A stretch of DNA of 64,000 nucleotides. It comes from Alicyclobacillus sp. ALC3. Lineage in GTDB: Bacteria; Bacillota; Bacilli; Alicyclobacillales; Alicyclobacillaceae. The notes beneath the pieces are model-generated. The model was not told the DNA's origin. It was given only the letters and a program-made list of their open reading frames with translations, and did not search any database. The stretch lies in the NCBI RefSeq assembly GCF_028751195.1, contig NZ_CP066784.1, positions 3,224,001 to 3,288,000 on the forward strand, given 5' to 3'. Below are positions 1 to 10,005 of the stretch, in pieces. The translations under genes and the position numbers were made by a program. The stretch's first letter is position 1. Each line of letters begins with the position of its first letter.

Positions 1-3000
1 CTGCGGGAAACAGTGTCAATACCTTGCCCCCCACAGGCACACTTCCGCCTGGACAGTGGGTGAACATCACCGATGGTGGGTCGTTTTCTTCTCCCTTTGG
101 CATTGCCGTGGATAGTGCAGGAGACGTGTTTGTCACGAACGCGGTCCCCAACAATACCACGGTTTACGACCTGAAGAGCGGGAGCACGACCTGGAATAAC
201 ATCACGTATGGGGCATCCTTCGATGGTCCACGTGGCATCGCTGTGGATAGTGCGGGAGACCTGTTTGTCACGAACATGAACGGCGACACGATTAAGGAAC
301 TGCCGAGTGGCAGTACCAGTTGGAGTCCCTATTTGGTTACTGGAGGGTCGCCTTACAACTACACTGCTCCAGAGGGGATTGCCTTAGATGGTTCAGGCAA
401 TTTATACACGTGGGCCGCGGGCAATGGTGTTGTTATCAAGAACCATATTGGCAGCGCGACGATTACGCCCCTTAGCTCTTCCTTCGGACAAAATCTGGAT
501 GGCCGCGTTGCCGTGGACAGTAAGGGTGACGTGTTTTTGACCCTTTACAACGATAATGCAGTGTATGAACTTCCGAGTGGGAGCACGACCTGGGTCAATA
601 TCACAAACGGTGCTGGATTCATTGGTCCGCTCGGAATTCGGGTGGATGCTGCCGGTAACGTGTTCGTGGTCAATAATGGAAATAACACACTTTATGAACG
701 TCCGAATGGGAGCACGACCTGGGTCAACGTCACGGGCGGAGCAGGGCTAAGCGAACCAGCGGGCATTGCGATAGACAGTGCTGGGGACCTATTTGTCACC
801 AACCTTACGGGATCTATTGAAGAATATGTGCTGGCTCCGAGTGCCCCGACGGGCCTCAGCCACAGTAATGTAACCACTACAGGGTGGACGGAATCGTGGA
901 GTGCCGTGAGTGGAGCGACTGGATACAACGTGTACGTCAACGGCACGAAGATGAACAGCAGTCCGGTGACCACGACGAGCTACAACGTGACTGGAGAGAC
1001 GGGTGGCACGACTTACAATGTGACGGTGACGGCAGTGGGTGCCGGAGGCGAGGGTGCTGCGTCTGCGACAGACAGTGTTTCAACTAACGACACGGTGACC
1101 TTTGACAGCAACGGGGGCAGCAGCGTGACGTCGGAATCGGTGGCGTACGATAGCTATGCGACGCAGCCGACAAACCCGACGAAGGCTGGGTATGTGTTCG
1201 CAGGGTGGTATACGGATTCGACTTTACAAAACGCCTTCTCCTTTGGTACCCCGGTTACGTGGAACATCACCCTGTATGCGAAGTGGACAGCGCAGGAGTA
1301 CGCGGTGAACTTCAACAGCAATGGTGGCAGCCAGGTTCAGTACCAATTGGTGCCGTACGGGAGTGATGCGACAGCGCCGGCGAGCCCGACGAAGACTGGG
1401 TATGTGTTCGCAGGGTGGTATACGGATTCGACTTTCCAAAACGCCTTCTCGTTCACGACTCCAATTACCAGCAGTCTGACGCTGTATGCAAAGTGGACGC
1501 CGCAACAGTACACAGTGACCTTCGACAGCAATGGTGGTAGCAGTGTGTCGTCGGAATCGGTGGCGTACGATGGCACTGCGACGCAGCCGACCAGCCCGAC
1601 GAAAACCGGGGCAGTATTCCAGGGATGGTATACAGACTCAACCCTGCAAAATCAGTATTCGTTTGGGACGCTGATTACGGGGAACATCACGCTGTATGCG
1701 AAGTGGACGCCGCAGGAGTACACGGTGAACTTCAATAGCAATGGCGGCAGCCAGGTTCAGTACCAATTGGTGCCGTACGGGAGTGACGCGACAGCGCCGA
1801 CGAATCCGACGAGAACAGGGTCAGTGTTCGCAGGGTGGTATACGGATTCGACTTTGCAGAACGCCTTCTCATTCACGACTCCAATTACCAGCAGTCTGAC
1901 GCTGTATGCAAAGTGGACGCCCGCAGAATACACCGTTACCTTCAACAGCAACGGTGGTAGCAGTGTCTCGTCGGAATCCGTGGCATACGGTGGCTATGCG
2001 ACGCAGCCGACCAACCCGACGAAAACCGGGGAAACATTCGCTGGGTGGTACACGGATTCGACGTTGCAAACTGCCTTCTCCTTTGGGACGCCGATTATGG
2101 GGAACATTACGCTGTATGCGAAGTGGACGCCGCAACAGTACACGGTAAACTTCGACAGCAATGGCGGCAGCCAGGTTCAGTACGAATTGGTGCCCTATGA
2201 GACAGACGCGACGCAACCGGCGCCGCCGACGAAGACTGGGTATGTATTCGCGGGGTGGTATACGGATTCGACTTTGCAAACTGCCTTCTCGTTCACGACT
2301 CCGATCACTGGCAGCCTGACGCTATATGCAAAGTGGACGCCGCAACAGTACACGGTCAGTTTCAACAGCAACGGTGGCAGCAGCGTGTCGTCGGAATCGG
2401 TGGCGTACAATGGCTACGCGACGCAGCCGACCAATCCCACGAAAACCGGGGCAGTATTCCAGGGGTGGTATACAGACCCTACCTTTCAGAATCAGTTTTC
2501 GTTTAGTACCGCGATTACTGGGAGCATTACGCTGTACGCTAAGTGGACGCCGCAACAGTACACGGTGAACTTTAACAGTAACGGAGGCAGCCAAGTTCAA
2601 TACGAATTGGTGCCCTACGCGACAGACGCGACAGCACCGCCCAATCCGACGAAGACTGGGTATGTATTCGCCGGGTGGTATACGGATTCGACATTGCAAA
2701 CCGCCTTCTCGTTCACGACTCCGATTACCGGAAATGTGACGCTGTACGCTAAGTGGACGCCGCAACAGTACACGGTCAGCTTCAACAGCAACGGAGGGAC
2801 CAGTGTGTCGTCTGAATCGGTGGCGTACGACAGTACTGCGACAGCACCGGCCAACCCGACGAAGACTGGGTATGAATTCCAGGGATGGTATACAGACTCA
2901 ACCCTGCAGAATCAGTTTTCCTTTACCACCGCGATAACTGGGAACATCACGCTGTATGCAAAGTGGACGCCGCAACAGTACGCGGTGAACTTTGACAGCA

Positions 3001-6000
3001 ATGGCGGCAGCCAGGTTCAGTACGAATTGGTGCCCTACGGGACAGACGCGACAGCACCGACCAACCCGACGAAGACTGGGTATGTGTTCGCCGGGTGGTA
3101 TACGGACGCGACATTACAAACCGCCTTCTCGTTCACGACTCCGATTACTGGCAGCCTGACGCTGTACGCAAAGTGGACGCCGCAACAGTACACGGTGAAC
3201 TTTAACAGCAACGGAGGCAGCAGTGTCTCGTCGGAATCGGTGGCGTACGACAGCACCGCGACAGCGCCGACCCCCCCGACGAAGACCGGGGAAGTATTTC
3301 AGGGGTGGTATACAGACTCAACCCTACAGAATCAGTTTTCCTTTACCACCGCGATAACTGGGAACATCACGCTGTATGCGAAGTGGACGCCGCAACAGTA
3401 TACGGTCAGCTTCAACAGCAACGGAGGTAGCCAAGTTCAATACGAATTGGTGCCTTATGAGACAGACGCGACAGCGCCGGCGAATCCGACGAAGACTGGG
3501 TATGTATTCGCAGGGTGGTATACGGATTCGACTTTGCAAACTTCCTTCTCGTTCACGACTCCAATCACAGGTAATGTGACTTTGTACGCTAAGTGGACGC
3601 CCCAACAGTACACGGTCAGCTTCAACAGCAACGGGGGGAGCAATGTCTCCTCTGAATCGGTGGCGTACGATAGCGCTGCGACAGCGCCGACCACCCCGAC
3701 GAAGACCGGGGAGGTGTTTCAAGGATGGTATACAGACTCAACTCTGCAGAACCAGTTTTCCTTTAGTACTGTGATCACTGGGAACATCACACTGTATGCG
3801 AAGTGGACGCCGCAAGAGTACACGGTGAACTTCGATAGTAATGGGGGTAGCCAGGTTCAATACGAATTGGTGCCCTATGAGACAGACGCGACAGCGCCGG
3901 CGAGTCCGACGAAGACTGGGTATGTATTCGCCGGGTGGTATACGGATTCGACTTTGCAAAACGCCTTCTCGTTCACGACTCCGATTACTGGCAACGTGAC
4001 GCTGTATGCAAAGTGGACGCCCCAACAGTACACGGTCAGCTTCAACAGCAACGGGGGTAGCAGTGTCTCGTCGGAATCGGTGGCGTACGACAGCACTGCG
4101 ACAGCACCGACCGCCCCGACGAAGACCGGGGAAGTGTTTCAAGGATGGTATACAGACTCTACCCTGCAGAATCAGTTTTCGTTTGGGACGCTGATTACTG
4201 GGAACATCACGCTGTATGCGAAGTGGATACCGCAACAGTACACGGTGAACTTCAATAGCAATGGCGGTAGCCAGGTTCAGTACGAATTGGTGCCCTATGA
4301 GACAGACGCGACAGCGCCGGCAAATCCGACGAAGACTGGGTATGTATTCGCCGGGTGGTATACGGACGCGAGTTTGCAAACTGCCTTCTCGTTCACGACT
4401 CCGATTACTGGCAACGTGACGCTGTATGCAAAGTGGACGCCGCAACAGTACACGGTCAGCTTCAACAGCAACGGGGGTAGCAGTGTGTCGTCGGAATCGG
4501 TGGCGTACGACAGCACCGCGACAGCACCGACCGCCCCGACGAAGACCGGGTATGTATTCCAGGGATGGTATACAGACTCTACCCTGCAGAATCAGTTTTC
4601 CTTTGGCACCCCCATCACTGGGAACATTACGCTGTACGCGAAGTGGACGCCGCAGGAGTACACGGTCAGCTTCAACAGCAACGGGGGCAGCGGTGTCTCC
4701 TCTGAATCGGTGGCGTACGATAGTACTGCGACTGCTCCGGCCAGTCCAACGAAAACTGGGGAAGTATTCGCCGGGTGGTATACAGACTCAAGCCTGCAGA
4801 ATCAATTTTCCTTTAGTACCGCGATTACTGGGAACATCACACTATACGCAAAGTGGACGCCGCAACAGTATACGGTCAGCTTCAACAGCAACGGAGGTAG
4901 TAGTGTCTCGTCGGAATCGGTGGCGTACGACAGCACTGCGACAGCACCGACCGCCCCGACGAAGACCGGGGAAGTGTTTCAAGGATGGTATACAGACTCA
5001 ACCCTGCAGAACCAGTTTTCCTTCAGTACCGTGATAACTGGGAACATTACGCTGTACGCGAAGTGGACGCCGCAACAGTACTCGGTGAACTTTAATAGTA
5101 ACGGAGGCAGCCAAGTCCAATACGAATTGGTGCCCTACGGGACAGACGCGACGGCACCGGCGAATCCGACGAAAACTGGGTATGTATTCGCCGGGTGGTA
5201 CACGGATTCGACTTTGCAAACCGCCTTCTCGTTCACGACTCCGATCACTGGCAGCCTGACGCTGTACGCAAAGTGGACGCCGCAACAGTACACGGTCAGC
5301 TTCAACAGCAACGGGGGTAGCGGTGTCTCGTCGGAATCGGTGGCGTACGACAGCACTGCGACAGCACCGACCGCCCCGACGAAGACCGGGTATGTATTCC
5401 AGGGGTGGTATACAGACTCAACCCTGCAGAATCAGTTTTCCTTTAGTACCGCGATTACTGGGAGCATTACACTATACGCAAAGTGGACGCCGCAACAGTA
5501 TACGGTCAGCTTCAACAGCAACGGAGGTAGCCAAGTTCAATACGAATTGGTGCCCTATGAGACAGACGCGACGGCACCGGCCAATCCGACGAAGACTGGG
5601 TATGTATTCGCCGGGTGGTACACGGATTCGACTTTGCAAAACGCCTTCTCGTTCACGACTCCGATTGCTGGCAGCTTGACGCTGTACGCAAAGTGGACGC
5701 CGCAACAGTACACGGTCAGCTTCAACAGCAACGGAGGTAGCAGTGTCTCGTCGGAATCGGTGGCGTACGACAGCACCGCGACAGCACCGACCGCCCCGAC
5801 GAAGACCGGGTATGTATTCCAGGGATGGTATACAGACTCTACCCTGCAGAATCAGTTTTCGTTTGGGACGCTGATTACTGGGAACATCACGCTGTATGCG
5901 AAGTGGACGCCGCAACAGTACACGGTGAACTTTAACAGCAACGGAGGCAGCCAAGTTCAATACGAATTGGTGCCCTATGAGACAGACGCGACAGCGCCGG

Positions 6001-8762
6001 CCAATCCGATGAAGACTGGGTATGTATTCGCCGGGTGGTATACGGACGCGAGTTTGCAAACACCGTTTTCGTTCACGACTCCGATCACTGGCAGCCTGAC
6101 GCTGTACGCAAAGTGGACGCCGCAACAGTACACGGTCAGCTTCAACAGCAACGGGGGTAGCAGTGTGTCGTCGGAATCGGTGGCGTACGACAGCACTGCG
6201 ACAGCACCGACCGCCCCGACGAAGACCGGGTATGTATTCCAGGGGTGGTATACAGACTCAACCCTGCAGAATCAGTTTTCCTTTACGACCGCGATTACTG
6301 GGAGCATTACACTATACGCAAAGTGGACGCCGCAACAGTATACGGTCAGCTTCAACAGCAACGGCGGCAGCCAAGTCCAATACGAATTGGTGCCATATGA
6401 GACAGACGCGACAGCGCCGGCCAATCCGACGAAAACTGGGTATGTATTCGCCGGGTGGTATACGGACGCGAGTTTGCAAACTCCGTTTTCGTTCACGACT
6501 CCGATTACTGGCAGCCTGACGCTGTATGCAAAGTGGACGCCGCAACAGTACACGGTCAGCTTCAACAGCAACGGAGGTAGCAGTGTGTCGTCGGAATCGG
6601 TGGCGTACGACAGCACCGCGACAGCGCCGACCGCCCCGACGAAGACCGGGTATGTATTCCAGGGGTGGTATACAGACTCTACCTTGCAGAACCAGTTTTC
6701 CTTCAGTACCGTGATAACTGGGAGCATTACACTATACGCAAAGTGGACGCCGCAGGAGTACTCGGTGAACTTCAATAGCAATGGCGGCAGCCAGGTTCAG
6801 TACGAATTGGTGCCCTATGAGACAGACGCGACAGCGCCGGCGAGTCCGACGAAGACTGGGTATGTATTCGCCGGGTGGTACACGGATTCGACTTTGCAAA
6901 ACGCCTTCTCGTTTACGACTCCGATTACTGGCAACGTGACGCTGTATGCAAAGTGGACGCCACAACAGTACACGGTCAGCTTCAACAGCAACGGGGGTAG
7001 CAGTGTGTCGTCGGAATCGGTGGCGTACGACAGCACTGCGACAGCGCCGACCACCCCGACGAAAACTGGGTATGTATTCGCCGGGTGGTATACGGATTCG
7101 ACTTTGCAAAGCGCCTTCTCGTTCACGACTCCGATTACTGGCAGCTTGACGCTGTACGCAAAGTGGACGCCGCAACAGTACACGGTGAACTTTAACAGCA
7201 ACGGAGGCAGCAGTGTCTCGTCGGAATCGGTGGCGTACGACAGCATTGCGACAGCGCCGACCCCCCCGACGAGGACTGGGGAAGTATTCCAAGGGTGGTA
7301 CACGGATTCGACTTTGCAAAACGCCTTCTCGTTTACGACTCCGATTACTGGCAACGTGACGCTGTATGCGAAGTGGACGCCGCAACAGTATACGGTCAGC
7401 TTCAACAGCAACGGGGGTAGCAGTGTCTCGTCGGAATCGGTGGCGTACGACAGCACCGCGACAGCACCGACCAATCCGACAAAAGCTGGGTCGGTGTTTG
7501 CCGGGTGGTATACGGATGCGAGTTTGCAAACTGCCTTCTCGTTCACGACTCCGATCACTGGAAATCTGACGCTGTATGCAAAGTGGACGCTTCAACCACC
7601 AACGAACTTGATGCATCGATTCGTCGGAATGAGCGGTTGGACGGAGACATGGTCACCGGTGGTCGGGGCATCTAAATACGTCGTGTACTTAAATGGTCGA
7701 GAAGTTGCCACGACATCCTCTGCCATCTACCAATTTACCGGCGAGGCGCCGAACACGACATACTCAGTGACCGTGGCGGCTATGAACGTGGACGGTGAAA
7801 TGGGAACGATGTCGGCAATCGACTATGTTCACACGCTGGCACAACCGTATGTTGCACCGCTCGCCGTGGCTACGGCTTGGGCCTGGGGTGGTCTGTATGG
7901 AGTGCCATACAACGCGCTTCAGCTTTACGCCTATAGCGGTTCGTCTCCGTACAGGTGGTCAGTTGTAAATGGCAAACTGCCACAAGGTCTGGTGCTATCC
8001 ACAGGCGGTGTCATTTCGGGGACACCAACCGGTCCAAATGGAACGAGCACGTTCACGGTACAGGTCACCGATGCGAATGGACAAACGGCCAGGCAGACCC
8101 TGTCCATCGAGATAACTGGGACGCCAGCTCTATCCGTTGCAACCCAATCCCTGCCTTCTTTACACGTCGGAGAGAATTACTCAGCGCAACTTGACGGCGT
8201 TGGAGTAGGGCCGTATACGTGGACGGTGGTTTCCGGTGAACTTCCGACTGGACTTACTTTGGATGCAGCAGGGCGTTTAAACGGGATCCCGACCGAGGCC
8301 GGGACCTATACCTTCAATGTTGAGCTCTCCAATGGGTCCCAACAGGCGGCGAGGGAGTTCACATTAGTCGTCACTGGCTTGCCCAATGACGAACGACTCG
8401 TGTTGTGGAACGGACACAAGTGGATTGTACCGGCCGTGGTGCATAATCGTACAACGTATGTACCCATTTGGTACGTCATGCAGCTCTTGAAGCCAATGGG
8501 GATCGACAGCACGTGGAACGGGACACTATGGCACATGACGACAACGGCAGCGGTTGACCTCGCGAATATCAGCCCAGGGTCCGGCACATCGGCAATTTTC
8601 ATGAATGGGACACTGGTGCAAAGGCTGACTCACCTTGTCGCTGTAGACCCGTGGTCACACAAGCCGACCACCTATATGCCGATATGGGACGTCATGGAGG
8701 TGTTGAAGCGTTTGGGTCTACAAAGCACGTGGAATGGGACTACCTGGACAGTGACGAATTAG
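1..8762 (+). CDS. Giant multidomain repeat protein, InlB B-repeat/Flg_new type, 5'-truncated by window edge
   Basis: The frame is open to the left edge: the codons before the TTG at 24 read A-G-N-S-V-N-T without a stop, so the true start and any signal peptide lie outside. Residues below are counted from that TTG. Residues 1-275 hold six NHL-like propeller blades with the recurring core P-x-G-I-A-V-D-S-A-G-D-x-F-V-T-N. Residues 277-355 form an FN3-like domain. Residues 357-2522 are 31 tandem 70-residue repeats with G-W-Y-T-D and L-Y-A-K-W-T cores, typical of the Listeria-Bacteroides (InlB B/Flg_new) family. A second FN3-like domain (about 2525-2605) follows, then two putative Ig (He_PIG) domains (about 2620-2780), and two copies of a stalk-like unit with Y-V-P-I-W / Y-M-P-I-W and S-T-W-N-G cores resembling copper-amine-oxidase N-terminal-like domains. 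It has no LPXTG motif or C-terminal hydrophobic anchor. The likely role is an extracellular adhesin or cell-surface fibre; the ligand is unknown. Confidence 0.85.
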   Translation, partial: AGNSVNTLPPTGTLPPGQWVNITDGGSFSSPFGIAVDSAGDVFVTNAVPNNTTVYDLKSGSTTWNNITYGASFDGPRGIAVDSAGDLFVTNMNGDTIKELPSGSTSWSPYLVTGGSPYNYTAPEGIALDGSGNLYTWAAGNGVVIKNHIGSATITPLSSSFGQNLDGRVAVDSKGDVFLTLYNDNAVYELPSGSTTWVNITNGAGFIGPLGIRVDAAGNVFVVNNGNNTLYERPNGSTTWVNVTGGAGLSEPAGIAIDSAGDLFVTNLTGSIEEYVLAPSAPTGLSHSNVTTTGWTESWSAVSGATGYNVYVNGTKMNSSPVTTTSYNVTGETGGTTYNVTVTAVGAGGEGAASATDSVSTNDTVTFDSNGGSSVTSESVAYDSYATQPTNPTKAGYVFAGWYTDSTLQNAFSFGTPVTWNITLYAKWTAQEYAVNFNSNGGSQVQYQLVPYGSDATAPASPTKTGYVFAGWYTDSTFQNAFSFTTPITSSLTLYAKWTPQQYTVTFDSNGGSSVSSESVAYDGTATQPTSPTKTGAVFQGWYTDSTLQNQYSFGTLITGNITLYAKWTPQEYTVNFNSNGGSQVQYQLVPYGSDATAPTNPTRTGSVFAGWYTDSTLQNAFSFTTPITSSLTLYAKWTPAEYTVTFNSNGGSSVSSESVAYGGYATQPTNPTKTGETFAGWYTDSTLQTAFSFGTPIMGNITLYAKWTPQQYTVNFDSNGGSQVQYELVPYETDATQPAPPTKTGYVFAGWYTDSTLQTAFSFTTPITGSLTLYAKWTPQQYTVSFNSNGGSSVSSESVAYNGYATQPTNPTKTGAVFQGWYTDPTFQNQFSFSTAITGSITLYAKWTPQQYTVNFNSNGGSQVQYELVPYATDATAPPNPTKTGYVFAGWYTDSTLQTAFSFTTPITGNVTLYAKWTPQQYTVSFNSNGGTSVSSESVAYDSTATAPANPTKTGYEFQGWYTDSTLQNQFSFTTAITGNITLYAKWTPQQYAVNFDSNGGSQVQYELVPYGTDATAPTNPTKTGYVFAGWYTDATLQTAFSFTTPITGSLTLYAKWTPQQYTVNFNSNGGSSVSSESVAYDSTATAPTPPTKTGEVFQGWYTDSTLQNQFSFTTAITGNITLYAKWTPQQYTVSFNSNGGSQVQYELVPYETDATAPANPTKTGYVFAGWYTDSTLQTSFSFTTPITGNVTLYAKWTPQQYTVSFNSNGGSNVSSESVAYDSAATAPTTPTKTGEVFQGWYTDSTLQNQFSFSTVITGNITLYAKWTPQEYTVNFDSNGGSQVQYELVPYETDATAPASPTKTGYVFAGWYTDSTLQNAFSFTTPITGNVTLYAKWTPQQYTVSFNSNGGSSVSSESVAYDSTATAPTAPTKTGEVFQGWYTDSTLQNQFSFGTLITGNITLYAKWIPQQYTVNFNSNGGSQVQYELVPYETDATAPANPTKTGYVFAGWYTDASLQTAFSFTTPITGNVTLYAKWTPQQYTVSFNSNGGSSVSSESVAYDSTATAPTAPTKTGYVFQGWYTDSTLQNQFSFGTPITGNITLYAKWTPQEYTVSFNSNGGSGVSSESVAYDSTATAPASPTKTGEVFAGWYTDSSLQNQFSFSTAITGNITLYAKWTPQQYTVSFNSNGGSSVSSESVAYDSTATAPTAPTKTGEVFQGWYTDSTLQNQFSFSTVITGNITLYAKWTPQQYSVNFNSNGGSQVQYELVPYGTDATAPANPTKTGYVFAGWYTDSTLQTAFSFTTPITGSLTLYAKWTPQQYTVSFNSNGGSGVSSESVAYDSTATAPTAPTKTGYVFQGWYTDSTLQNQFSFSTAITGSITLYAKWTPQQYTVSFNSNGGSQVQYELVPYETDATAPANPTKTGYVFAGWYTDSTLQNAFSFTTPIAGSLTLYAKWTPQQYTVSFNSNGGSSVSSESVAYDSTATAPTAPTKTGYVFQGWYTDSTLQNQFSFGTLITGNITLYAKWTPQQYTVNFNSNGGSQVQYELVPYETDATAPANPMKTGYVFAGWYTDASLQTPFSFTTPITGSLTLYAKWTPQQYTVSFNSNGGSSVSSESVAYDSTATAPTAPTKTGYVFQGWYTDSTLQNQFSFTTAITGSITLYAKWTPQQYTVSFNSNGGSQVQYELVPYETDATAPANPTKTGYVFAGWYTDASLQTPFSFTTPITGSLTLYAKWTPQQYTVSFNSNGGSSVSSESVAYDSTATAPTAPTKTGYVFQGWYTDSTLQNQFSFSTVITGSITLYAKWTPQEYSVNFNSNGGSQVQYELVPYETDATAPASPTKTGYVFAGWYTDSTLQNAFSFTTPITGNVTLYAKWTPQQYTVSFNSNGGSSVSSESVAYDSTATAPTTPTKTGYVFAGWYTDSTLQSAFSFTTPITGSLTLYAKWTPQQYTVNFNSNGGSSVSSESVAYDSIATAPTPPTRTGEVFQGWYTDSTLQNAFSFTTPITGNVTLYAKWTPQQYTVSFNSNGGSSVSSESVAYDSTATAPTNPTKAGSVFAGWYTDASLQTAFSFTTPITGNLTLYAKWTLQPPTNLMHRFVGMSGWTETWSPVVGASKYVVYLNGREVATTSSAIYQFTGEAPNTTYSVTVAAMNVDGEMGTMSAIDYVHTLAQPYVAPLAVATAWAWGGLYGVPYNALQLYAYSGSSPYRWSVVNGKLPQGLVLSTGGVISGTPTGPNGTSTFTVQVTDANGQTARQTLSIEITGTPALSVATQSLPSLHVGENYSAQLDGVGVGPYTWTVVSGELPTGLTLDAAGRLNGIPTEAGTYTFNVELSNGSQQAAREFTLVVTGLPNDERLVLWNGHKWIVPAVVHNRTTYVPIWYVMQLLKPMGIDSTWNGTLWHMTTTAAVDLANISPGSGTSAIFMNGTLVQRLTHLVAVDPWSHKPTTYMPIWDVMEVLKRLGLQSTWNGTTWTVTN
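1092..7589 (+). repeat. 31 tandem 210-bp (70-aa) repeats in a two-type higher-order array
   Basis: The array spans 6498 bp; adding the 12-bp linker missing from the last copy gives 6510 = 31 x 210, so no copy has an insertion or deletion. Two types occur. Type A carries S-S-V-S-S-E-S-V-A-Y and type B carries S-Q-V-Q-Y-E-L-V-P-Y. Reading from the 5' end they alternate A-B up to copy 17, copies 17-19 are all A, alternation resumes, and copies 29-31 are all A (18 A and 13 B in total). The working unit is therefore mostly a 420-bp A-B dimer. Early copies (1, 3, 5, 6, 7) have A-T-Q-P where later ones have A-T-A-P, and copies in the second half differ by only a few bases per 60, which suggests recent homogenisation. 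Confidence 0.95.
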
Positions 8763-8793
8763 AGAAGGGTTTCTAGGATACGATTGTTTCAAT

Positions 8794-8837
8794 CCGCCAG
8801 TCTGGTCCCGCTTTGAGCGGAACCGGTCTGGCGGTTT
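8794..8837 (+). terminator. Rho-independent terminator after the giant repeat gene
   Basis: An inverted repeat of about 19 bp (5' arm from 8794, 3' arm ending at 8834; arms open CCGCCAG and close CTGGCGG) with a very short loop and three non-Watson-Crick positions. It is followed by TTT and sits 32 bp after the stop codon. Confidence 0.75.
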
Positions 8838-9174
8838 AAGTTAGTAAAGACTTGATGTCCGAAGTCGGCCGTAGGTTCCGCAGATTACCAAAGACTTCTA
8901 CGGTACAGGCTACGTCGGAGCGATTTTGTTGAGAAATTGTTGATAGGCACTGCGGTAAATTAATGTCTCAGTATATTGCAAAAAAACGGATGAAACAGCA
9001 AACAGCGGGATGCTTGTCTCCACAGCCATGTGCCAACCACCTACGAATTCTACACCCCATGCTGGATGTTCAAGTTTCTGTCCGTACGGGGGTTGAGAGA
9101 GACACTTATGTAACCGGCGGGTGATGTGTTGTCGTATCGGGTCCAACAAAAATCGTTGAAAGGAGTAACTTGCA
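8838..9174. other. Intergenic region, no supported gene
   Basis: About 340 bp between the terminator of the repeat gene and the LysE-family gene. Short open frames on the minus strand reach into this stretch but most of their length is antisense to the LysE gene, and they have no recognisable protein similarity. The only clear signal is the AGGAG Shine-Dalgarno at 9161-9165 serving the TTG at 9175. Confidence 0.5.
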
Positions 9175-9804
9175 TTGGCTTCCCATGATTTTGAGTTGTT
9201 TCTCATTGCCTCGTTCGTGTTGCTGATCATGCCTGGGCCATCAGTTCTATACATTGCGGCTCGTAGCATTGACCAAGGACACATTGCAGGGCTTGTCTCT
9301 GTGTTTGCAACCGCAGTGGGAACGGTAATTCTAGTGATGGGTTCTGCAATAGGCTTGTCAGCCATCTTTACGTCCTCAATTTTGGCGTTTAGCATAGTGA
9401 AATATCTTGGTGCGGCTTATCTAATCTATCTGGGCATCAAAGAGTTGCGCACTGAGACAGTTACTACCAGCGTGGTTTTGCAACGTAAAGGACTTCTTCG
9501 GATTTTCACACAAGGAGTATGGGTAGCAGTATTGAACCCAAAAACAGTGATATTTTTCTTCGCATTTATCCCGCAGTTCATAAAACCATCGTACGGGCTA
9601 GTCCGTACGCAAACTATTTTGTTCGGGTTGAGTCTCGTGGCGCTCGGTATTTTTACGGATAGCCTATATGCCTTGTCCGCGGGCTCTGTGGGGAACTGGC
9701 TACGGAAACGTTCTGCTTTTCAGAAAAGCCAGCGCTATATATCAACCCTAATCTATTTGGCTCTCGGGATACTCGCAGCCTTCCCGGATTCAGGGTGGCA
9801 CTAA
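9175..9804 (+). CDS. LysE/RhtB-family amino-acid exporter
   Basis: A 209-residue integral membrane protein with the length and pattern of the LysE/RhtB superfamily. It has an N-terminal hydrophobic helix followed by the conserved M-P-G-P-S segment (about residues 19-23), several further hydrophobic helices, a G-A-A-Y-L-I-Y-L-G-I segment near residue 80 and a central N-P-K motif. Family members export amino acids or small metabolites by proton exchange; the substrate cannot be read from the sequence. The TTG start is supported by AGGAG nine bases upstream. The gene stands alone between two terminators. Confidence 0.85.
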   Translation: MASHDFELFLIASFVLLIMPGPSVLYIAARSIDQGHIAGLVSVFATAVGTVILVMGSAIGLSAIFTSSILAFSIVKYLGAAYLIYLGIKELRTETVTTSVVLQRKGLLRIFTQGVWVAVLNPKTVIFFFAFIPQFIKPSYGLVRTQTILFGLSLVALGIFTDSLYALSAGSVGNWLRKRSAFQKSQRYISTLIYLALGILAAFPDSGWH

Positions 9805-9830
9805 ATTCAGAATTTGTCCAAGCAGGATAG

Positions 9831-9867
9831 GGAATCTCGAGATTTGGTTAACGAGGTTCCTTTTTTG
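9831..9867 (+). terminator. Rho-independent terminator after the LysE-family gene
   Basis: A 9-bp stem (GGAATCTCG with CGAGGTTCC, one G-T pair) with a 12-nt loop, followed directly by six T residues at 9861-9866. Confidence 0.85.
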
Positions 9868-10005
9868 TTTTGGTTCAAATTGAATTTGGAGTGGAAGTTT
9901 TGAGATGTATGTTGCGGTTGTTTTGGACGGTATCAGTGTTCAGTCCTACGAAATTCGGAACAAGATTGGCGTAGGAGACGAACGCAGGTCCCACTTTTTT
10001 CGTCT

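Noticed and set aside
1092..7589. CRISPR-like regular spacing
   Set aside because: The period is 210 bp with no unique spacers; the repeats are translated protein domains.
1224..7616. Many long open frames on the minus strand and other plus frames across the repeat array, up to about 290 codons
   Set aside because: They repeat with the 210-bp period of the real gene, have no ribosome sites and encode low-complexity Arg-rich or Val/Tyr-rich shadows.
8910..9395. 161-codon minus-strand frame
   Set aside because: Much of it is antisense to the LysE-family gene, no family is recognisable and no Shine-Dalgarno was seen.
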